NCBI GenBank assembly: GCA_037957365.1
Contig: JARHVA010006310.1
Coordinates: 696,001 to 760,000 of the forward strand
Origin: Torreya grandis
Lineage: Eukaryota > Streptophyta > Pinopsida > Cupressales > Taxaceae
Direction of reading: 5' to 3'
Length of the DNA: 64,000 bases
Positions 27,008 through 37,600 of this stretch are shown piece by piece; the first letter of the stretch is position 1; each line of letters begins with the position of its first letter. Made by a program: the position numbers and the translations under genes. A model generated the notes under the pieces. That model worked only from the letters and a program-made list of their open reading frames with translations. It made no database searches and was not told the origin of the DNA.

Positions 27008-30000
27008 TTTATAGGAAAAATTGAGAATGGTAATAGGTTTCCAACTTCTAATAAGCTACTGTTCCATAAGTTTTCTAATAAATTTAATATTATTTTAATA
27101 AATAAATTATTATAAGATATTAGTATAAGTTTTCTAATAAATTTATTATTATCCTAATAAATAAATTATTATAATGTATTAGTTTTAATATCTATAAGGT
27201 ACACTTTATGTAAATATGGGCCCATGGTATCCCATAAATATCGGATGAATTCACGTGGAAACCCATTACTACAGGTGATTTATTAACAATAATTTACATA
27301 ATGGCCTCTTAAGTCTCCTCAATGAAAAGTAGGCAATCAAAAGCCACCCATTCGAAACCATTTAAAATGACCAACTTTACAATAATATATATAAAATGAT
27401 TTATTTATAATTACTTCTTTGCTAATAATTGGTTTCCTTCCAAACTAAATATATTCATAAATTTAATTAATGATTCATTGACATTTATAAGAATGAACAA
27501 ATTCTAATATAAAAATAAATTATAGGATAGATTATTTTTCTATGTTTTTATCTGTTTTTAATATTTTTCACATATTAATATAGTGTATTACATTAGTTAA
27601 TCATATAAAAAAAGTGATAAAATGATATCATGCTTTAAAATATAAATCAATCAAACTTGAAAACATTTATATATAAAACAAATAAATAAAAGAAGTAATT
27701 TTTTAACCAAAAAAATAATTGGAAAATAAATAAATAAATAAAAATAATATAAAATAAATTGAAAACAAAACAAAAATATCAGTAAGTAATCGGAGAAAAA
27801 AGAAGCATGGGTTTTGGAGGTGCAAGATCATTTGGCTTATCAACCTATCCTTTCTAGTCACTTGCAGTAAGAGGGTCTGTAAGATTAGGTATTGTGTCAC
27901 AATCATTAGCCTACATTGCATTACCATTATCCTATAAAATATCATTCATATTGTGTGAAATTCAAATAGCCCAACAAAGGATCATCATCCATCCATTAAG
28001 TCCACCACCAACATTGTCACTAGATTGAGAGCTATGATCTAGGGATAGAAAATATCAGCATGGGGGGAAATTGTGATGCCTACTACGAGATCAAGTCCTC
28101 TCACCTTGTCCAAACCCATGGTCCTAGGGGAGACCAATGGAAAGGTGAGTATATAGTGACTTTGCTAACTACATACGAGGCACTAATCTAATGATCCAAT
28201 AAATTAGAGTTGAGTCACCTCCATATGAACATTTTTCTAATTGAACTTGAATCAAAAGCATGACATTATAAATGAAATTAAAATTGATATTTAAAAAAAA
28301 GAATTCATATAAAGTAACATGATTAAATGTTACATCATTTTTGTTCCTTGATAGTTGAAAGATAATCTCAGATTAAAAAAATATCTTAGTATTATGTGTA
28401 TGTTATATCATGTTCGATTACCCTAAAAAACCCATCTTCCAAGTAAATATTTATGGACAAAATGATTGGAATAGGGTTTAAATTCACTACCAATCTAATT
28501 GGGCATGTTCTTTAATGATATCGAGTGATGGCAAATAGAATAAATAGAATGTGCCAAACCTAAGTACAACATATAGGGTGAAAATTGGTATCCTATGGTG
28601 GAAAATAATCCATATGAAGTGTGTGTATTTTTAATCTATGATAACATCCCACACCATTTCAAACATTTTATTCCCAAACATGTTTAGTTGAATTTCCATC
28701 TAGTGTTGATAACATTAATATTCAAATGTTACGTATCTAAAGGAGTTGATAACCTAGTTAGATTTTATACCAGTGAAAGGTCATCTCATCCACCAAATTA
28801 TAGTTTTCCCACCATATAGATGGTGTCTAGCACCATTGTTTTTTAGATGCATATTGGGTATGACATTATGTATCTCTAAAATTGGTGCATGATCACTAGC
28901 CTATAACTAAATTTCATCCATTAGAATTGGACCAAGCACCCTCTCCCTATATTTATTATAAAATAGATTAGAGATTACCTTAATTTCATTTGAAAACAAC
29001 CATATGATGTAATCCATAAGACTAGATTAAACGGAACCTCATAGAAAGTAAGTACATGATACCACCAAAGAGAATTATACTTAAGAGAAAGCCAAAATCT
29101 ATGTCCATCTCCATCCCAAATTAAGTGTGTTTTCATTAATATCAAATTCTTCTAGATGATCTCTAAAAATATAATGCCACCAATGGTGACAGGGACATGT
29201 GTGAGAAATAAGGATTGGAAACTAAATAATTTCTACCCTACCTTGCCCATAGGAATGACTTATGTGATAAAATCCTATGTAAAAATTTCTAGGATTTTTC
29301 ACCTTCTAATGGACATATGATCCATTTGAAACAAAAATCATAACCTTGGATTTTTATGTCTAGAAGACCGATTTTTCCTATTGATTTTGGTTCACATAAG
29401 ATATCCTTGTAAACTCTTTGGAATAGTCTACTACCTTTAGAATTGGCCCTCATAATTTTATTATGAAATCTTAGAAGGTGTCCAATTAGATGAACAATAA
29501 AAATGAGTAGCATCAAACAACTTGGAATAAAATTGATTTTTTTTTCTAAATAGATTGTTTTATAAATATAATAAACAAACTATTACTCAACCTTTTTAAC
29601 TACATAGTTCAAAAAATTAATGGGATTGACTTGTATGCTAAAATGGATACAAAGGAACTTGAATTGCTCACTAGGCTAAATCCAATGCCATTTTTGCTTA
29701 TGGAGCCAAGTGGGCAAGAGGGAGAAATATTTTTTATAACACTAAGTTTAATTCCATTGAATAGAAGATACAAAGGTAAAACAAAAAAATCAAGACATTC
29801 CAAGGAATTGGATATTTAAAAATCCTCTTAAGCCAATGTGAGAAAGGTATCAGCAGAAAAAATCCCATTAACCATCTTATTCTATGCGTGCACGAGTGAG
29901 ATACATTTAATAAACCCTTTATAAGTATTGTATACTAACATATTGTTGAACCCCTTAGAAAAAAATGCTTACAAATAAGGAGAAAGTGAACACCATTAGA

Positions 30001-31637
30001 GAATAAATTTAAAAAACACAAACTTCTCATATTGGACACTATTGATAGTGATATTTAAAAAAAACATCCTAAAAAGATTAAATAGTTTATAAAACTAGAT
30101 CCAAATCATATAGCCTAAATCATTGTCAAGATAAAATTTATCTCAATCATATCATATGTGTAGACCCTCAAATGCTACTTCCAAAATAATGACCACAATT
30201 TTATTATTTTAATTCACTTAATCACTTTTGAACAAAGTGAATGAACCCATTTATTAACAACACATTCAGCAAAAGCTAAAATCTACTTGCAATAACCAAT
30301 ATTGAGACTTCATTCAAAATTAATCCTTTTAAATTAATATGGATGGTCTTCAAAATGTGTCTCATTTTTTCAAACACAATATTATAGCCCTATACATATG
30401 GGTTACGGGTCCACATGAGATGTTATCCTCAAGGTGGGGTCATGATTATCTCTTCATATTTAACGTTGTTATATATTCACCCTCAATGATTTGAGATTGA
30501 TAGTACAAAAAATATGTTTTGGTTGTACCATGATCACTATAGTGCATCAAGGTCTCATACCACCTTGTTGGATATTCACAAGTGGTTTTAGTCTCATTAT
30601 AGAATTATATGAGCTACATATCATATAATTTTTCATGGCTTAAGTATCACCCAATACAATCTTGGTGACTAATAAAGGATGACATTAATAAAATATTACT
30701 AAATGATGACATTAAGAAAGATCTTTATGAATGATTTTTTAAGATACATTAAGAAGTGTAATAGGTTTCCAACTTGTATTAAGCTCCAAGTTCCCAATTT
30801 TTATAATGTAATCAATATTATATTGTTTAATAATTATTTCAAGGGTATTGTTTTCGACGTACACTCTATGTAAATCTATGCCCATAGTATCACATAAATA
30901 TAAGATAAATTTACATGCAAACCCATCAATACCATGAGATTTATCAATAGCCATTTACATAACGACCTTCTAGATATCCTTGATTAATAGTAGGAAATCA
31001 CAAGCTAGCCATTACCTTTCAGTGAATTTAGAAAGAAGAACTTGAAGACATTAGGACAAAGCATTATATCTCTTAGGTATGGAAGGTTGATAAAAAAACA
31101 TGCCATAGTAAAGGGAGACAAAATATTTTATAATATTTGAAAGAAGTACAAGATGAGTATCAACATCTTTTATACCTTTATGAGTGAGCTTACCAAAACC
31201 CTAAGTGATACCTAGTGGAAAATAGTAGGGTGGTAGTGGTGACTACACTTACAGAGTTGAGGTGTCTTTGACAATGGATACAAGAGGAATATGGGCAAAG
31301 GTAACTGCCTTCGTGGAGAATAAGAATACGAAAAATGAAAATGTAGGGGTAAATTAGCGATAGTAAGGTATTTTTTTTATATTTATATTTAGGAGAGAAT
31401 ATATAGAACAATGATATGCATGTAGGATTCCATAAAAGGGATTTGAACACATGTATGGTCCATAAGAGTGAACATGTAACAAAGGCACTAGTATCAAGAG
31501 AGACACTTTATGGAAAAGGATGGAAAGATCTTGAACCGATGAATATGACCCTTAGATTGTAAATCTGAAAATGGTATAGAAGGGTCTTAGTTATGTTTTA
31601 CCGTCTCATCATTTTGAGACTATTTCTGCTCTTTTGA

Positions 31638-31685
<48 letters not shown>

Positions 31686-34600
31686 GTTGTGTTGTGTTGC
31701 ATTTTGGTCTTTTTATAGGTAATATTTTATTTTTTATTTTTTAATCACCATGCATGTTTCATGTATGCTTAGTTTCATGCAATGGGTAGAATCCCTCTTT
31801 AAAACCCCTTTTTACCAATAATAAAAACACATTCTGTCAATTTCTTGGAATGGAACAAGATGAAAAGCTCCTTGGAAGCCCCGATCTTTTATTTTCAGTT
31901 AATACATATACACTTGATTTTGAGATCCTCGAGCTTTAAAGTGGTCCACTACATTAAGCTTATGTATTCATAAGGAAGCATGTTTTTTTCAAATCACTTA
32001 TAAAAAGAGATTACTTTAATTAATGTGAAACTAGAATAAATTAATGGTATGAAGCATCTTGAGCATCACAACTTAAGATAGTTGTTTGCATCTCAAAGAT
32101 GCATAAAAACAATGTATGACTAATGCTATTATCCCACCATTATATCCATCCAAAAGATTCACAAAGCCTACATGTAAGGTTCAATTTTTTAGTGATATAT
32201 TTTTTAGTCCAACAGTGATGCAGATAAACAATTTTAAGATAAAATTATCGCTTAAATTTTTTTACTTGGGGGTAATCTATTAAACTTCAAATCCAATAAA
32301 ACTTTTGGTAAGTTTCATTCACATATTTTATTATATTTATAAGGTTTTTTAAACAAACATTACAAAATTATTAACGAAAAGAGAAAAAATATAATTATCA
32401 AATTATTATATTTTATCATCTTTAAATTACACCTTGTTTGATTTATTTAATCCATGCATATTCTTATTTTTCAAAACTTATCTATTTATTTTTAAAATAA
32501 TACAAATTATTTATATTTAATAATAATTTTACAATGAATTACATTCTTTATTAATTTCAAATTATGACAATTGATCATTTATATTTCTTGCAGAGCACTA
32601 TTCTAAAATTATTGGAAATTTGCATTTTATGCGACATGTAGAAAGAATACTCCCCTACGCAATGTTAAATGTTTAACTCAATCTAAATGTGCAAATAAAC
32701 AATAAAATATTTAACAATAATATGTAGTGTCATAATATATTATGAAATGGAGAATGCTGGCTTCTAATCCAACTTGACATTTTGCTCTTATTGTATTCTC
32801 ATTTAACTATTGAATGATTTTCTGTTCGGGAACATGTGAAAAGAAAGATAGAAATAGATATATATAATATTATGGGATACATTTAATCTTAAAATTTTAA
32901 TTAAACCTTGATAATTTTATTTTATTTTTATTTCTATTAAAATTTATATAATTATTTGTTATATTATAAAAATAATTTAATATAAAATAATTATTTAATA
33001 GATTAACATATTTAATTAAATTTTATAGTGAAAAAAAACTTAACTTACATTAACAAATATATTTATATAAATATTAATTATATAATTATATATTTATAGT
33101 TTTTTTATAAGTTTAGTAAAAATATTTTTATGTCTAAATAATTTTTTATTTTAATAATATCTATTGAATATATATTAGGTATCATTTTTTATAGATTGTC
33201 TTAATCTTAATTTTTTAGAAGTTAATAAATATTCTTAAAATTAATTGCTTATTAAAAAACTTTGATTATTTTTATGATAATCTCTTTATTTTGAGATGGG
33301 ATCTTCAAGAATCAATTCAAAACTTAAAAATTAAATATCTGATGTTTTAGGTTGTAGTATTATTAAAATATTTCTTAGAAAATGATATAGAGAACTTAAT
33401 TTAATTTATTAAATTTTTTGATTTTTTTTTTTTTTTAGAAAATAATTTTTTTTTAAATTTAAATCTAATATTTTTATGCATATCAAAATAAATAAGTAAA
33501 TTTTTAAGCTTATTATTAATTATATAATATATTTTTTTAATTTTTTAAATAATATTTATTTTTTTGTATTATTAATTTTTATTTAATCAATTTTATATAA
33601 AAACTTTCTCGACTTATTGTAATATAATTTTATATTTTATAATTTAAAATATTTGATAATAAATAATATCTTATTTAATTTAATTGCCATACATTAATGT
33701 GTGGTAGAATTAATTTAGAAATTATTTTGGTGCAAAGCTCTTGATCTTATTTTATATATAAGTAATATTTGATTTATTTATTATAAATTACTTAATTTTA
33801 AATAAATTTTATAAATTAATTTCTTTTCACAAATGTAAAAGATTAGTTTATATAAATTTTACAAATCAATTTAAATATTAAAAAGATTGTTGGTTTTAAT
33901 TTTATAAATTTGAATTATTATTTGTTTTATTTGAAATAATAATTTTTTAATTGTAATCAAAAAAATTTTAATTGAAAAGTGTTTATATTAAACCATTAAA
34001 AAGTACAGAGATGGAAGTGGGTACTAGATTTTAGAAGGTATTCTTTCTTACCAGAGACCAACACAATGGATGGGACGCTTCGCTTCCTCCGCCAAACAAG
34101 TTATAATCAATTTGAGTTCACTTTTATGTTACTTTTAAGTCGGATCAATTTCCGTTCACAATGTGTGTTTTGATGCAGCTGCTGCCCTGCCGGTCATTAA
34201 ACCAAGAGCAGTGGCAATGCAAGGGGAAGGACGGTGGATAAGTTTAGACCATTAAATATTAGATTGTGACTAGATAATATCCTATTAGACCACGTGTACT
34301 GTTTTTTTACATCCACCAGAAAAAACACTGTTAAGACTGCATGTACAGTAAACAGTGGACACGTTCAACGAAGTATATAAATTACCTCAGTTTGATTAAT
34401 TTATAGTTCCCATAGCCGCTGTAAAGAAGGAATGGATCCACTTCATCGTACATGATATCTTCAATTGGTTGTAATGTGCTATCAGCGGGGTAAAGAACTT
34501 GTTGAGAATCGAGATATCCTTTTCTCAGGAGGAATACAAGCTTATCATACTGCAAGCACATATTCCTGAACTTTGTCTGCGTGACTGTTAACCGGGATTC

Positions 34601-37600
34601 CATCTCAGCGTTTTGCTTCCTCATTTGCTGGATTGCACATGCACATCCATGGATGGGATCCTTCAGAGTTGCAGTTGATTCATATAACTTAAAATAATAA
34701 GATAACAATAAAATGAAAGTTTATAGAATTCATCATAATCTCAGAATAGGGGCGAAGGGCGAGGACGAGGATGAGGACTGCGATAAAGATAAATATATAA
34801 ATATATTGGAAACATTTTATTATTTTAATATAATTTTATTATATAAAATATTAAAAATACATAAATTTACATAGTTAGTATTCACAGTTAAAACTGTGAA
34901 TATCAGAAGACAAAACACTGACTCAAAACATAACATTGAAAACTAGAAAACAAACTGAACCAAACATTATGATAATATGTCTAATTTGAAACTCTCTCTA
35001 CACCGTTGCAATCTTGTCTGGATCCTCTGAGCCAACACACATTTTTCGAAACATTTCTTGCATTGCAATCTATAAGTCCAAATTATAAGCAATTCCTTTT
35101 TCCATGGCGAGATGACGTGATTCTTTTTTCCATGGCGAGATGGAATGGTTTGCATAGGTGGTAAGGAGTCCAAATTATAAAAAATTCCTTTGAGCACATG
35201 GGAAATTTCAACCTTTGTCCGCATAAGCAGCAGAAATCGGTGTGATAGATGATGTGGCTAAAATAAAAAAAAATTATTCATTTACAAGCCATCACGTTGT
35301 TGTTGTTGTTGTTGTTGTGATAATAAAGTTAAATATTGGATTTGTTTGTGACATGGTTTACACCCCATTTTTTGGTAGAGGGATATTAGAGGGCAATGCC
35401 ACCCATTAAGGGGGTCCATTGAATTCTATTATTAGGAAGGAAAGTCTTAATGTCATCTTTCACTCTATTTTTAAGAGGAAGAATCTAAATGATACTTTGT
35501 CAATTAAAAATATTTATCTTTATGAAGTTTGCATGTAATTTATAACAAATTCGCATTTAATTTGTTCATCTTGAGTTAACAAATCATGATATCCTATATC
35601 GTGGATGTTTCTTTAGTTTTTGCTAATGTTTTACCACACAATTCTAGTGTTTTGTCTCTTGCCTATTTAATTGAATTATTTCGATTATTACAAATTTTTA
35701 TTTTGTTTACTGGTTACTTGTTGGTAAGTGTCTAGTTTCCTAATATTTGGGTGGGTACTGGGGACATAGGAAGAGGTGTTAATTTCAATCATTTCAGCTA
35801 TACTATAAGTCTTTAGAGCCTCATACTTCAATATTATAGTTCATTAAAAATAAATAACTTTTTGATGTAGCCAATTAAAATATTTGAATTAACATATTAT
35901 TATAATAACTATAAAATTTTGCTTTTAAAACTGTTGGAATATTCTTTACAGTGTTATTGTAGAATATTCTATTTTTTATTAGATAGGGTAAAAAACACAT
36001 GTTTTAGGAGGACCTAAAACCGTGAAAATAAAAGAAATAGCAATACAGCTCGAAAGAGATGCTACAACAAATGGTTCATGAAATACTAAACAACCAATAA
36101 ACCACTAAACCATACCTCACCAAAAATACAAAACTACCTACAAAAAGAGACTAACCAGAAACATAGTCTTTAATAAAAATTCTCTCCACGAAACCACAAC
36201 AATATCATAACAAAGTAGAGACCTATCAAAAGGCCCAAACAAAACAAACAAAAAATACGCATCCAATAGCCCACTACCAACTGAAATTAGACCAAAAACC
36301 ACAAGATGCAGACCAACCAACAAAAATTGTCCTGCATCAAAACAAGGGTCATCTACCAATCTTCCACATTTACTGACCTTTTCAATCTTCAACTAAAGCA
36401 CAAGAACCCACATGGATTGAAGGTCAAGCTAGATCATTTTTCCTAACTTTCATAAGCCCCCTAGGACGAAGAGTCATGCTGAAGGACTAAACCTTCAATC
36501 TTTTGCCTTTTTTTCTTTCTTTGCACCTTAATCCACCCATCCTTATTCTCTACAATTTCTAAATCGACAAGTAAATAAATTTCAATTAATTTTAAGAACT
36601 AAGATTTATCTTCTACTACAACCTCTACTATTATTTCTGCCCTAAATATTCTTATTTATTGAATGCCTTCCACTTAGTAATGATTTAATAAAAAAATTTA
36701 AACAATTAAAAAAAAAAGTGTTTCCTAAATTAAAATGAGAGCTTATAACTAAGACTAGTGGCAACAAAACTGTCTATTCCAAAATGGAATTGTACTTCAT
36801 TCATGTCATCTTAAAAATTAATCATTAATTAATTTATATAAAATTTAATTATTAAAAATTCAAATTTAGATCAATCACGTCAACATGGTTAACAAAAATA
36901 GTTTTATAACCTCCAAATATTATAACACCGAGTTCATAAATAAGTGCCTGCTGCTCTGACATTCCACCAGTTACTTAAACGAGATCAATCTTGGATTCAC
37001 TCCCATGTTCAGACAATATGTTCAACAATTTATTTATTACAGAAATCAGTGATTACCCTAAACCGTGATTCTAGGTTTTATTATCTCCCCTGGCCATTAA
37101 TTTGTCGTAGGTTCGAATGTAGCCGTGATGATTTTAAGGAAATAGTTGAGTAAATTGGTAAAAGCAAGGTCTGCTTCGATTGATTCCCTGAGGCCAAGAT
37201 TTCCCTGTCTTTGTGTGAAGGATTTTCAACATGGCATTCCATACCATACATTGACATAAAATAGATTCTTATCAATGATGTTTTGGTGTGGGGTTGATGG
37301 AGATATCTCAAAAACATAAAAAGGGAAAGACTCAAAATTTATTTATATTCATGTTGAATTAGACAAGTCAAATGGATTTGAATTTGGATGGGACTTGAAT
37401 TTGGATTAGAATAAAATGTATGTGGGATTCAATTTATCCATATCTTTATTTATTAAATATGTTCTCGTGTGCAATTGTCAATTGGGATGAATAATATTGC
37501 AAAATTAGGCTCTGTACGTGTTAGCTGAGCGCCAAATTTTAAATGTGACAAGACAGCATTGTTGTCGTCTTCAATTTTCGTCATTGATGAGCCATGTAAC

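Larger units (their letters stand above)
26050..27360 (-). pseudogene. LINE reverse-transcriptase remnant, copy A (diverged)
   Basis: The stretch aligns by eye with the better-preserved copy at 28475-31150, in the same orientation. Near 26185, ATTGGCCAAAATAA is followed by AAGGTGCCCAATAG, as in copy B near 29445. Near 26600, GAGATACATTTAA matches 29909. Near 27030-27340, AATAGGTTTCCAACTT, GTACACTTTATGTAAAT and GATTTATTAACAATA match 30760-30950. It is broken by AT microsatellites and has no open frame. Confidence 0.6.

Noticed and set aside
29609..29819. Open frames on both strands repeated at 63072-63282, suggesting a conserved small gene
   Set aside because: Both are the same stretch of two LINE copies; the minus-strand reading fits LINE ORF2 and the plus-strand frame is its shadow.
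34382..34687. LBD exon 2 taken as evidence of a working LBD gene
   Set aside because: The only first-exon candidate has a frameshift, a stop and lacks the first Cys pair and the end of the GAS block.
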